NCBI GenBank assembly: GCA_038228295.1
Contig: JBBRPH010000022.1
Span: 1 to 64,000, forward strand
DNA length: 64,000 bases
Direction of reading: 5' to 3'
Origin: JAICKM01 sp038228295
GTDB taxonomy: Bacteria; Chloroflexota; Chloroflexia; QHBQ01; JAICKM01
The notes beneath the pieces were generated by a model, which was not told the DNA's origin, made no database searches, and was given only the letters and a program-made list of their open reading frames with translations. The translations under genes and the position numbers were made by a program. Each line of letters begins with the position of its first letter. Within the stretch, counting starts at the first letter, position 1. Below, in pieces: positions 21,374 to 29,505 of the stretch.

Positions 21374-24148
21374 ATGGAGATTGAACGGATACGGACGCTG
21401 GTCGGTCCCAACATCTGGGCGTACCGGCCGGTGCTGGAAATCTGGCTGGATATTGGTGAGTTCGAGGCCAAGCCGTCAAACGAGTTGCCCGGCTTCACCG
21501 AACGGCTGGTTGCCCTCCTGCCCAGCCTGTGGGAACACCGCTGCTCTGAGGGACGGCCCGGCGGCTTCCTCGAACGGCTGCGGCTCGGCACCTACATGGG
21601 CCATATCCTCGAACACGTCATCCTCGAAGTACAATCGCTGGCCGGCATGGACGTAGGCTACGGGCGCACACGCAGCACCGGGCGCTATGGGCAGTACCGC
21701 GTCGTAGTAGATTACAAGGATGAAGAAGCGGCCAAGCTGTGTGTATATTTGGCGCTGGAGATTATCGCCGCCCTGACCGCCGATCCGCCGCAGCCGTTCG
21801 ACCTCAAGCCGCGCCTAGAAGAAATCCGCGCGATCGGCGAAGATAATATGCTCGGCCCTAGCACGCAGGCGCTGGTAGATGCCGCCAAAGCACGGGGCAT
21901 CCCCTGGTTCCGGCTCAACGACAGTAACCTGGTGCAGTTGGGGCATGGCCGCTACGCCCGCCGCATTCAAGCCGCCGAAACCTCACACACCACCAACATC
22001 GGTGTGGAGATCGCCTCGGACAAAGAACTGACCAAAGCTTTGCTGGGGCGCGTGGGAGTGCCGGTGCCGGAAGGCCAGGTGATCCGTAGCGCAGACGTGG
22101 CTTGGGATGCGGCGCAACGGGTGGGCCTGCCCGTCGTCGTCAAACCAAAAGACGGCAACCAGGGCAAAGCGGTCAGCGTCAATCTGACCACGCAGGAACA
22201 GGTGGAGGCGGCCACACGCCTGGCGCTGGAATACGATAGTCGCGTAATCATCGAGCGCTTCTATCCCGGCAACGATTACCGGCTGCTGGTAGTAAACGGC
22301 AAACTGGTCGCCGCCGCGCTGCGCCGCCCGGCCCAGGTGGTGGGCAACGGTAGCGACGCGGTGCGGACGCTAGTGCAGCGCGTCAACGAAGACCCGCGGC
22401 GCGGCATCGGCCACGGCGCGGCCATGACCCGCATCCGCCTGGATGATGCCGCCGCGCTCACGCTGGAAAAGCAGGAGTTGACCTGGGACAGCGTGCCCGC
22501 CGCCGGTGCGGTCGTCTTTTTGCGTGATAACAGCAATCTCAGCACCGGCGGCACGGCGACCGATGTGACCGACGAGGTACACCCCGATAATGCCGCTATC
22601 GCTGAATTGGCCGCACGTACCGTAGGTCTGGACATCGCCGGGGTGGATGTGGTGACGCGCAATATCCGCCACTCGATGCACGAGAACGGCGGCGGCATCG
22701 TTGAAGTGAACGCCGCACCGGGCTTGCGGATGCACCTCTACCCGGCCGAAGGCAAAAGCCGCCCGGTTGGCGAGGCCGTGATGGCGATGCTCTTCCCACC
22801 GGAGCGACCGAGCCGCGTGCCGCTCATCGCTATCACCGGCACCAACGGCAAGACCACCGTCACGCGCATGATCGCCGCCGTCTACGCGACCATGCGCCAA
22901 TTCGTCGGCATGACGACGACCGACGGCATCTATTTCGACGGCTGCCTACGGGTGTCAGGCGATTGCAGCGGGCCGCGTTCCGCCGAAGCCGTATTGCAAC
23001 ACCCCGATGTAGAGGTGGCCGTGCTGGAGACGGCGCGCGGCGGCATCTTGCGCTCCGGCCTGGGCTGGGATAAATGCCGGGTCGCCGTCGTCACCAACAT
23101 CAGCAACGACCACCTGGGGCTGGACGGTATTGACAGCCCCGAACGGCTGGCCGAAGTCAAGCGTGTGCCGGTGGAGAGCGTCGCCAAAGGCGGCTGCGCG
23201 GTGCTGAACGCCGAAGATCCACTGGTGGCGGCGATGGCCGACGCGACCCAGGAAGCGGTGATCTACTTTGGCCGCGATCCACGGGGGCTGGTCATGTCGC
23301 GCCATCTGGCGGCAGGCGGCAAGGCCGTCTTCCTGCGGGGCAACACCGTCACGCTGGCCGAAGGCGCGCAGGAAACGCCTCTACTTGACGCGAACGACAT
23401 CCCCGCCGGCATGGGCGGCAAAATCGCCTTCCAGATCGTCAACGCCATGACCGCCGCCGCCGCCTGCTGGGGCGCAGGCTGCCCGCTGGACGCGATCCGC
23501 CTGGGCCTCCGCACCTTCCAGCCTGACGTGGACACCGCGCCGGGCCGCTTCAATCTGTTCACGGTCGGGCAAGCCACCGTCATCCTCGATTACGGCCACA
23601 ACCCGAAGGCGCTGCTGGCGATCCGTGATGCCGTGCGGGCGCTGGCTCCGCAGCGCGCCATCGGCGTGGTGGCTGCGCCAGGCGACCGTCGCGATGCCGA
23701 CATCGGCGAGCTGGCGCGCATTGCCGCCGCCACGTTTGACCGCATCATCATCCGCGAGGACACCGATCTGCGCGGGCGCGAACCGGGCGAGGTGGCCGAG
23801 CTGATCTGCGAGAGCATTAGCGCCGCCCGGCCTGACCTGCCGGTGACGATCATCCGCGACGAGGCCACGGCCATTCGTACCGGTATCGAGGAAGCCGCGC
23901 CGGGCGATCTGGTGGTGGCCTTTATTGACGCGGTGCAAGACAGTATCGCGCTGGTGCGCGCCGCCGCCGCCGAAGCCGCATCGGGCACCAGCAGCCTAGC
24001 CTGTTCGCTCGGTCCTGCGCCTGGCCCGCGCCCCGCTGCCGCACTACCCAGCGCTCTGCGCCCTCGCTCCGGCCTGACCCCAGTGCCGCCGACACTTACC
24101 GCAGCACCCGCCGTAGCACGCCCCGGCGATGGGGAGGAGCGGTTATAA
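21374..24148 (+). CDS. cphA: Cyanophycin synthetase (CphA1 type)
   Basis: 924-residue ATP-dependent ligase that builds multi-L-arginyl-poly-L-aspartate, a nitrogen reserve. Three parts: an N-terminal domain (1-~160) with LGTYMGHILEHVILEVQ typical of CphA1; an ATP-grasp domain (~200-480) with VVKPKDGNQGKAV and VEVNAAPGLRMHL; and a Mur-ligase-like domain (~490-880) with P-loop ITGTNGKTTVTRM and LETARGGILRSGL. Both ligase sites look intact: aspartate addition by the ATP-grasp domain, arginine by the Mur domain. The last ~50 residues are Pro/Ala-rich and unusual. GAGAGGAG precedes the ATG. The cyanophycinase gene starts 2 nt after its stop, a clear two-gene operon. Confidence 0.95.
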   Translation: MEIERIRTLVGPNIWAYRPVLEIWLDIGEFEAKPSNELPGFTERLVALLPSLWEHRCSEGRPGGFLERLRLGTYMGHILEHVILEVQSLAGMDVGYGRTRSTGRYGQYRVVVDYKDEEAAKLCVYLALEIIAALTADPPQPFDLKPRLEEIRAIGEDNMLGPSTQALVDAAKARGIPWFRLNDSNLVQLGHGRYARRIQAAETSHTTNIGVEIASDKELTKALLGRVGVPVPEGQVIRSADVAWDAAQRVGLPVVVKPKDGNQGKAVSVNLTTQEQVEAATRLALEYDSRVIIERFYPGNDYRLLVVNGKLVAAALRRPAQVVGNGSDAVRTLVQRVNEDPRRGIGHGAAMTRIRLDDAAALTLEKQELTWDSVPAAGAVVFLRDNSNLSTGGTATDVTDEVHPDNAAIAELAARTVGLDIAGVDVVTRNIRHSMHENGGGIVEVNAAPGLRMHLYPAEGKSRPVGEAVMAMLFPPERPSRVPLIAITGTNGKTTVTRMIAAVYATMRQFVGMTTTDGIYFDGCLRVSGDCSGPRSAEAVLQHPDVEVAVLETARGGILRSGLGWDKCRVAVVTNISNDHLGLDGIDSPERLAEVKRVPVESVAKGGCAVLNAEDPLVAAMADATQEAVIYFGRDPRGLVMSRHLAAGGKAVFLRGNTVTLAEGAQETPLLDANDIPAGMGGKIAFQIVNAMTAAAACWGAGCPLDAIRLGLRTFQPDVDTAPGRFNLFTVGQATVILDYGHNPKALLAIRDAVRALAPQRAIGVVAAPGDRRDADIGELARIAAATFDRIIIREDTDLRGREPGEVAELICESISAARPDLPVTIIRDEATAIRTGIEEAAPGDLVVAFIDAVQDSIALVRAAAAEAASGTSSLACSLGPAPGPRPAAALPSALRPRSGLTPVPPTLTAAPAVARPGDGEERL

Positions 24149-24150
24149 GC

Positions 24151-25044
24151 GTGGGCGACGGCGACCTCTCCCGCCAACCCCCGCTCCTAGAAAAGGAGGG
24201 GGAGTTAGGCGACTTACAGACGACGGCGAGCGGGTCAATTCAGAACTCAGAACTCAGAACTCAGAACTCCGCTCAGGGGACGCTGCTGATCGTCGGCGGG
24301 TCGGAGCGGTTGGACAAGCGGTTGGCGATCCTGCGGACGTGGGTGGAACTGTCCGACCGCGTGCCGGGGCGGCGCGAGCAGGTGATCATCACCTCGGCGA
24401 CTGGGCACCCGGAGGCGCTGGGCGGCGAGTATGTGCGCGCTTTCCGCCATTTAGGCTGGCCCGCCGACTTGATCCACCTGCCGCCACTGGCGACGCGCGA
24501 AGACGCCCAGGACTCGCGTACCGCCGAACGGATCGCCCGCGCTGCCGGTATCTGGATGACAGGCGGTGATCAGGTAGACTTGGTGGACATTCTACGCGAC
24601 ACGCCGGCGGGTCATGCGCTGCTGACCGCCTATCAGGCCGGTGCGGTAGTCGGCGGCACCAGCGCGGGGGCGACGGCGCTGGGCGACCCGATGATCGCGC
24701 GTGGCGGCGGCAGCGGCGAACTGCGGCGCGGCGAGGTGGTGCTACACCCCGGCTTCGGTCTCGCCGGCCACGGCCTGATCATTGATACGCACTTTGGTCG
24801 CCGCGGCCGCTTCCCGCGCTTGGCTGCGGCGGTCGTTGAACACCCGCCCGCCGTGGGCATCGGCCTCGACGAAAACACCGCCTTGCTCGTCCCACCCCAC
24901 GGCCCTGCTGAAGTAATCGGCCAAGGCGTAGTCTACATCCTCGAAGCCCCGCCCGGTGCCGATCCCAGTGCCGCCCTCGCGCCCCCGCTCACGCTCTACT
25001 TGCTGCGCGCCGGGCAGACGTGGGTGGTGCAACGTGAAACGTGA
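24151..25044 (+). CDS. cphB: Cyanophycinase (peptidase S51) with a repeat-encoded N-terminal extension
   Basis: 297-residue serine exopeptidase that splits cyanophycin into beta-Asp-Arg dipeptides. The core begins at GTLLIVGGSERLD (about residue 43); the nucleophile is in GGTSAGATALG (about 172), with IWMTGGDQ before it and IIDTHFGRRGRF after it. Residues 1-42 are not part of the family: they are encoded by DNA resembling mobile repeats, including a hairpin-forming stretch and four heptamer copies at 24237-24269 (translated SIQNSELRTQNSAQG). The GTG 24151 start, with GGGGAGGAG upstream and only 2 bp after cphA, is the only well-placed one, so the repeat is probably translated. The core enzyme looks intact. 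Confidence 0.9.
   Translation: MGDGDLSRQPPLLEKEGELGDLQTTASGSIQNSELRTQNSAQGTLLIVGGSERLDKRLAILRTWVELSDRVPGRREQVIITSATGHPEALGGEYVRAFRHLGWPADLIHLPPLATREDAQDSRTAERIARAAGIWMTGGDQVDLVDILRDTPAGHALLTAYQAGAVVGGTSAGATALGDPMIARGGGSGELRRGEVVLHPGFGLAGHGLIIDTHFGRRGRFPRLAAAVVEHPPAVGIGLDENTALLVPPHGPAEVIGQGVVYILEAPPGADPSAALAPPLTLYLLRAGQTWVVQRET
24237..24269 (+). repeat. Heptamer tandem repeat inside the cphB coding region
   Basis: About four in-frame copies of a TCAGAAC unit begin with AATTCAGAAC. The same sequence forms the right arm of the 33-bp palindrome at 60637-60669. It adds a neutral linker to the N-terminus of cyanophycinase. Confidence 0.85.
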
Positions 25045-25083
25045 GGACGTATGGCGTAGGCTACTAGAGGCGGCTATAATCGC

Positions 25084-26019
25084 TTATGGGGCACTACGGG
25101 ATAGGTCTTGTAGCTGCCCAACGAGGCGTATCAAACTAGTAGGTCGCCGGACGGGATCGGTAAAATCGGCATAAGTCAGGTGCGTGATTCGCAACGGGGG
25201 ATCACAAGCAGTTAGCATAATGGGGATTAAGCGACGCAATTTGCCGTTAGGATCTTGGGTCGCTGTTAATTGCGCCTCAAAGTCGGACCAACTACTAGCG
25301 ACCCAGTTAGCAGTCATCACGATTAGGGTATAACGGCTGCTGGTGACCGCCCGCTCGATGTTATTTACAATAGGCAGACCGATGAGAAAATCGTCGGTGT
25401 CAATGCAAACGCGCAAGCCTGCATTCTTTAGAGCCGGAACCAACTCGTCTTGTACCCACTGACGATCGGCGGAAGCATAGCTGACGAAGACATCATAAAG
25501 CGCGACAGCAGGGTCTGTAGTACGAAGAGTTGGGGCCGGCGCTGTGCTAGGGGGTTTGTTTAGTGGACTTGAAACGGGCGGAGCTGCTGAGCCGGCGTTA
25601 AAAGTCAGCGTATCCACATTGCCGCCGATAACCGGTCCATGGATCGTGGTTGAGCCGAAGAATTGCACACCCCCATGTGTGACGGCGGGCGGCGCGCCGG
25701 TTGGTGACCCAGCCGACGAAGGCAGTGCATTCTCCGTAGCCTCGACTACCGACAGACCACGGGCGCGCGCGAACTCCCGCAGCGCCGCATGGTCGGGGTT
25801 GGCGGCTTGGGCGGCAGTGATTAGATCGCCGACTTTATCGTGCGCTTCCGCCCATTGCAACAGGTCGAATACCTGATCCTGGAGGTTGTTATTGCCCATA
25901 ACCGTGAGAACCTGGGCACCTAACCCCATGCTAACCATCCGCCGCAACGCGCCGGCATCCGGGAAAGCCGCGACCAAAAGGTTGAATAACTCCCGGCGCT
26001 GTGCTGTAGCCAATTCCAT
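25084..26019 (-). CDS. EAD1-TIR domain protein (probable NAD-consuming conflict effector)
   Basis: 311 residues. Residues 1-~82 match effector-associated domain 1, an all-helical death-like adaptor (QRRELFNLLVAAFPDAGALRRMV, then LQDQVFDLLQWAEAHDKVGDLI). A Gly/Pro linker with GPVIGGNVDTLTF near 130 follows; this short motif is common between adaptor and effector in such proteins. A TIR domain (~185-300) begins YDVFVSYASADRQWV, with the acidic residue in SSWSDFEAQL at the usual catalytic Glu position. TIR domains cleave NAD+ or act as scaffolds; EADs recruit effectors to partner proteins with the same EAD. The start ATG 26019 has AGGAG upstream. It lies 44 bp downstream of the C39-like lipoprotein on the same strand. 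No EAD partner is seen nearby. Confidence 0.85.
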   Translation of the reverse strand: MELATAQRRELFNLLVAAFPDAGALRRMVSMGLGAQVLTVMGNNNLQDQVFDLLQWAEAHDKVGDLITAAQAANPDHAALREFARARGLSVVEATENALPSSAGSPTGAPPAVTHGGVQFFGSTTIHGPVIGGNVDTLTFNAGSAAPPVSSPLNKPPSTAPAPTLRTTDPAVALYDVFVSYASADRQWVQDELVPALKNAGLRVCIDTDDFLIGLPIVNNIERAVTSSRYTLIVMTANWVASSWSDFEAQLTATQDPNGKLRRLIPIMLTACDPPLRITHLTYADFTDPVRRPTSLIRLVGQLQDLSRSAP

Positions 26020-26063
26020 CTGCCTACTCCTGCAATTCAGAACGCAACGCTCAGCACTCCGGC

Positions 26064-27290
26064 CTACTTCGCCGGCGCGACGGCCAGGCCGTCGTTCTCT
26101 TGCGAGGCCCACATCTGGAGGAAGCGCGGCCAGGGTACTTCGTACTCATAGGCGCGATTGGCGTTAGTGCTGGTGGGGCCGAGAACATCGCGGATCACGG
26201 CAACTTGGCTGTTGTAGCCGATCACCACGGCAGCGTGATCGTTGCCGAGGACGGTGTGGTAGCTCCGGCCGTTGGGCATGATCCAGAGCGCCGGGCGACC
26301 AGCCAGGAAGTCGGCAGTGGTCTTGATCCACACCAATTCGCCTCGGCGCAACGCGGCCTCAATGCCGGCCTGGGTATGCACCGGTGTGACGCGCAGGCCG
26401 TAGTGGTCGAAGATTTTGCGGACGGCCTGACCAGTAGAACGCGCCAGGAAGTTAGTCGCATAGTCGCCGGAATAATACTGCGTCACGTCACCACCATGGA
26501 TGATCACGCCCTGCTTGGTCTCCTCCCAGGTCGGTTCCACGCTTGTATCAATACCGACCAGCGGGATTAGGTCTTCGGTCGTGGTCTGAATGCCATCGGT
26601 CGCCAGCACTACCCAGGCAGCATCAAACTCGCAGGTGAAGTGGGCAACTTGGTGCTGCTTAAGAGCGGCGGGAATATACGCATCATAGTGTGTGCCGGGC
26701 GGCTGCGTGGGCAACGCACTCGCCCCCGCCGGCGGTGCGGCAGGAGGGATGGGTGCCGGCGTTGCCAAGGGGATGGTCGGCGGCGCAGTCGGCGGCAGGG
26801 TCGCGATGGGCGGCGGCGTGGCGGTCGGGAGGCCGGCGGTCGCGGTCGGTAGCAGCGGAGCATGAGTCGGCGCGATAGCGGCCGTTGGCGAGGGCAGCCG
26901 CGTAACTGTGGCCGGCAACGACGTATGGGTCGGCGGCAGCGGCGTATTAACCGGTATCTGAGTCTGGGTCGGCGGCAGCGGCGTGGCCGTCAGTGGGAGC
27001 GGGGTGTCCGTGGCAGGTAGTGCCGAGTCAGTCGGCGCTGCCACTGTGTCGGTCAGCGGCACAGGCGTGCCGGTCGGCATTAGAGCGGTTGCGGTCGGCG
27101 GCACAGTAGTAGCGCGCGGCGGCACGGCCGTATCCGCCGGCGGCAGGGGCGTATCGGTCAAAGCAATGGTAGCGGCCACTATCGGCAGCGGTGTGGCAGA
27201 AGCGGCGTTATTGCCGGTATCACAAGCACTCACGAGCAGAGCGCATAGCGGGATCAGGAGCGCGTGGCGCAGATGGAGGGTAGTCAACAT
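26064..27290 (-). CDS. Lipoprotein with Thr/Pro repeat stalk and C39-like cysteine peptidase domain
   Basis: 408 residues. A lipoprotein signal (LLIPLCALLVSAC, Cys near residue 22) is followed by ~150 residues of degenerate TPLPPTxT repeats that would act as an extended stalk. The C-terminal ~200 residues resemble the C39/papain-like fold: Cys in HFTCEFDAAWVVLAT, His in GNDHAAVVIGY and Asp in VIRDVLGP. The usual Gln before the Cys is not obvious (YIPAALKQHQ upstream may supply it), so activity is uncertain. It is exposed outside the membrane. ATG 27290 is chosen because the signal peptide starts there and a promoter ends 6 nt upstream. It may be co-transcribed with the TIR gene. Confidence 0.75.
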   Translation of the reverse strand: MLTTLHLRHALLIPLCALLVSACDTGNNAASATPLPIVAATIALTDTPLPPADTAVPPRATTVPPTATALMPTGTPVPLTDTVAAPTDSALPATDTPLPLTATPLPPTQTQIPVNTPLPPTHTSLPATVTRLPSPTAAIAPTHAPLLPTATAGLPTATPPPIATLPPTAPPTIPLATPAPIPPAAPPAGASALPTQPPGTHYDAYIPAALKQHQVAHFTCEFDAAWVVLATDGIQTTTEDLIPLVGIDTSVEPTWEETKQGVIIHGGDVTQYYSGDYATNFLARSTGQAVRKIFDHYGLRVTPVHTQAGIEAALRRGELVWIKTTADFLAGRPALWIMPNGRSYHTVLGNDHAAVVIGYNSQVAVIRDVLGPTSTNANRAYEYEVPWPRFLQMWASQENDGLAVAPAK

Positions 27291-27296
27291 GGCTCT

Positions 27297-27325
27297 ATTA
27301 TCCCATATCCGATGGCAGGCTGCAA
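27297..27325 (-). promoter_or_regulatory. Promoter of the C39-like lipoprotein gene (leaderless type)
   Basis: Minus-strand TTGCAG (plus 27320-27325), 17-bp spacer, GATAAT (plus 27297-27302). Six nt separate the -10 from the ATG at 27290, which predicts a leaderless transcript; no ribosome site is present. Confidence 0.6.
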
Positions 27326-27486
27326 CGGCGATGCGGAATGTAGCAGCGCTGCTTGCCCCGCCCGTGAGATGTGGCGGCCCGGCCGGTGCGCGCAAAAATC
27401 AGGGCGCGTGCGTTTCTAATAGCAGCAGAAGCAGCACTTGGCGAGTCGCACAGACTGACGCGGTTTAGAGACAGAAAGGCACAGTC

Positions 27487-29496
27487 ATGAAACGAGTGAT
27501 CCTATTCAGCCTGATCTTGATCAGCCTACTGGCGAGCAGCGCAGCGCTGCCCGGTCAGGCGGCGATCGCGACTAACATGGACCACGAAGCCCTGCCCACC
27601 GGCGCAACGGTGGAGACGGTGCTGGCGAACCTCAGTCCGGCGGTGGCGCTGGCTTTCGACCCTAGCGGGCGGCTGTTTTTCACCGAGAAAAGCGGCGCGG
27701 TGCGACTAGTGGCCGGCGGGGTACTGCAATCTGCACCGGTGATGCGCTTCGCCGTGGATACCTGCTCGGAGCGCGGGCTGCTCGGGCTGGCCCTCGACCC
27801 GCAATTCGCGGTCAACCACTTGGTCTATGTCTATTATAGCGGCGCCTCCGAGTGTGGGGCCACCAGCAACCGCGTGGTGCGCTTTACCGAAACCGACGGC
27901 GTGGGCCACGACCCGCAGACGATTTTCGAGTCGCGGCAGACCGCAGGCAACCATAACGGCGGCAGCATCCATTTTGGCCCCGACGGTAAGCTCTATGTCA
28001 CGGTCGGCGACAATGCGAACGCGGCCAACGCGCAAGATCTGACGGTGACGAACGGCAAATTGCACCGCATCAACCCCGACGGCAGCATCCCCACCGACAA
28101 CCCGCACTTTGGCGCGGGCGCGCTACCCTCGCTGTTCGCCGTCGGTTTACGCAACAGCTTCGACTTCACCTTCGACTCGCGCAGCAGCGCGATCTTCGCC
28201 AGTGAAAACGGCCCCAATTGCGACGACGAGACCAACCGCATCGTCGGTGGCTATAATTACGGCTGGCGCGCCGATTACCCCTGCGATGATGCCGCGCCCG
28301 ACCCGCACTACAACACCATCGCACCGCTTTGGTATGCGCCGCAGGGCGCGTGCTGTGTCGCGCCGACCGGTATCGAGGTCTACCGAGGCACGCGCGTGCC
28401 GGCCTGGACCGATAGCCTGTTCCAGTGCAACTACAATAACGGCGCACTCTTCCACTTTCGCCTGAATGCCGACCGGACCGCGATTATAGGTGCGGCAACG
28501 GTAGACGGCGTGAAATGCAACCTGAGCATTGTGAACGGCCCCGACGGCGCGCTATACTATTTAGAAGGCGGCGGCTATCAGGCGGCCACGCTCAAACGCA
28601 TTACCGGCGCAGCGGCCGCCGCGCCCAGCGCGACTCCAGTCGGCAGCGCAGCAACTCCGATCCCGCCGACCCTTACCCCGTTGCCGCCCACGCCCGCGTC
28701 GGGTGGGCCGCTGATTACGCTAGCTGATCCGCTGTTCTACACAGCCTGGGAGCGGGTGGATCGACCGGTACTGGAAGGGCGGGCGCTACGCTCATGGACG
28801 TGGGGACCGGTGGGCCATGCGGCGGTGCAGGAGCCGTTTGGCGAGGCTACTCGGCTGGTGCAGTATTTCGACAAGGGCCGCATGGAGCGCAACCCTATTG
28901 TCGGCGACGGCCCTAGTTTCGTCAGTAACGGCTTGCTGGTGGTGGAGATGTTGAGCGGGCGCATCCAGATCGGCCCGGCGCAGTACGAGACGCGCCCACC
29001 GCCGGCACTGCCGCTGGGCGGTGACGGCTCCGGCAACCCGGCCCCGTCGTATGCCGCGTTTGCGCGGGTGGCCTCACTGTCCGGCGAGAACCGAGCGACC
29101 GCCGCAGTAGGCACCGCCCTGACTGCGCATCTCGACGCCGACGGTACGGTGCATCCGGGCGCAGCACCCGCCTCAGCAGCGGTGGCGGCCTATCGTCCCG
29201 AAACCGGTCACAATATCCCCGATGTGTTCTACCGCTACCTGACCGCGAGCGGCCCGATCTACGACAACGGTTATCACACCGCGCCGATCTATGACTGGGT
29301 AGCAACTGTTGGTTACCCGATCAGCGAAGCCTACTGGACGCGCATCACCATCGGCGGCACTACACAAGACGTGCTGGCGCAAGCCTACCAGCGCCAGATC
29401 CTGACCTACATCCCGGCCTACACCGCGCCCTGGAACGTGCAACTCGCTAACGTCGGCGCGACGTATTACCGCTGGCGCTATGGGCGGGCGCCGTAG
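27487..29496 (+). CDS. Secreted PQQ-type sugar dehydrogenase with C-terminal TGHN/GYPxSE domain
   Basis: 669 residues with a signal peptide (VILFSLILISLLASSAALPGQA). Residues ~40-370 form the soluble aldose/glucose dehydrogenase propeller: LAFDPSGRLFFTEKSG, ERGLLGLALDPQF, NHNGGSIHFGPDGKLYVTVGD (with the catalytic-type His), LPSLFAVGLRNSFDF, and GYNYGWR. A Pro/Thr linker precedes a ~250-residue C-terminal region with LADPLFYTAWERVDRPVLEG, then ETGHNIPDVFYRYL and VGYPISEAYW. The last motifs recur in the second sugar dehydrogenase of this window. It oxidises sugars outside the membrane if PQQ is supplied. The dehydrogenase class is clear; the substrate is not. Confidence 0.85.
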   Translation: MKRVILFSLILISLLASSAALPGQAAIATNMDHEALPTGATVETVLANLSPAVALAFDPSGRLFFTEKSGAVRLVAGGVLQSAPVMRFAVDTCSERGLLGLALDPQFAVNHLVYVYYSGASECGATSNRVVRFTETDGVGHDPQTIFESRQTAGNHNGGSIHFGPDGKLYVTVGDNANAANAQDLTVTNGKLHRINPDGSIPTDNPHFGAGALPSLFAVGLRNSFDFTFDSRSSAIFASENGPNCDDETNRIVGGYNYGWRADYPCDDAAPDPHYNTIAPLWYAPQGACCVAPTGIEVYRGTRVPAWTDSLFQCNYNNGALFHFRLNADRTAIIGAATVDGVKCNLSIVNGPDGALYYLEGGGYQAATLKRITGAAAAAPSATPVGSAATPIPPTLTPLPPTPASGGPLITLADPLFYTAWERVDRPVLEGRALRSWTWGPVGHAAVQEPFGEATRLVQYFDKGRMERNPIVGDGPSFVSNGLLVVEMLSGRIQIGPAQYETRPPPALPLGGDGSGNPAPSYAAFARVASLSGENRATAAVGTALTAHLDADGTVHPGAAPASAAVAAYRPETGHNIPDVFYRYLTASGPIYDNGYHTAPIYDWVATVGYPISEAYWTRITIGGTTQDVLAQAYQRQILTYIPAYTAPWNVQLANVGATYYRWRYGRAP

Positions 29497-29505
29497 AACT
29501 CCGAT

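Noticed and set aside
27500..29500. Long minus-strand ORFs opposite the sugar dehydrogenase
   Set aside because: Shadow frames with no domain and no ribosome site; the plus-strand gene has signal peptide and family motifs.
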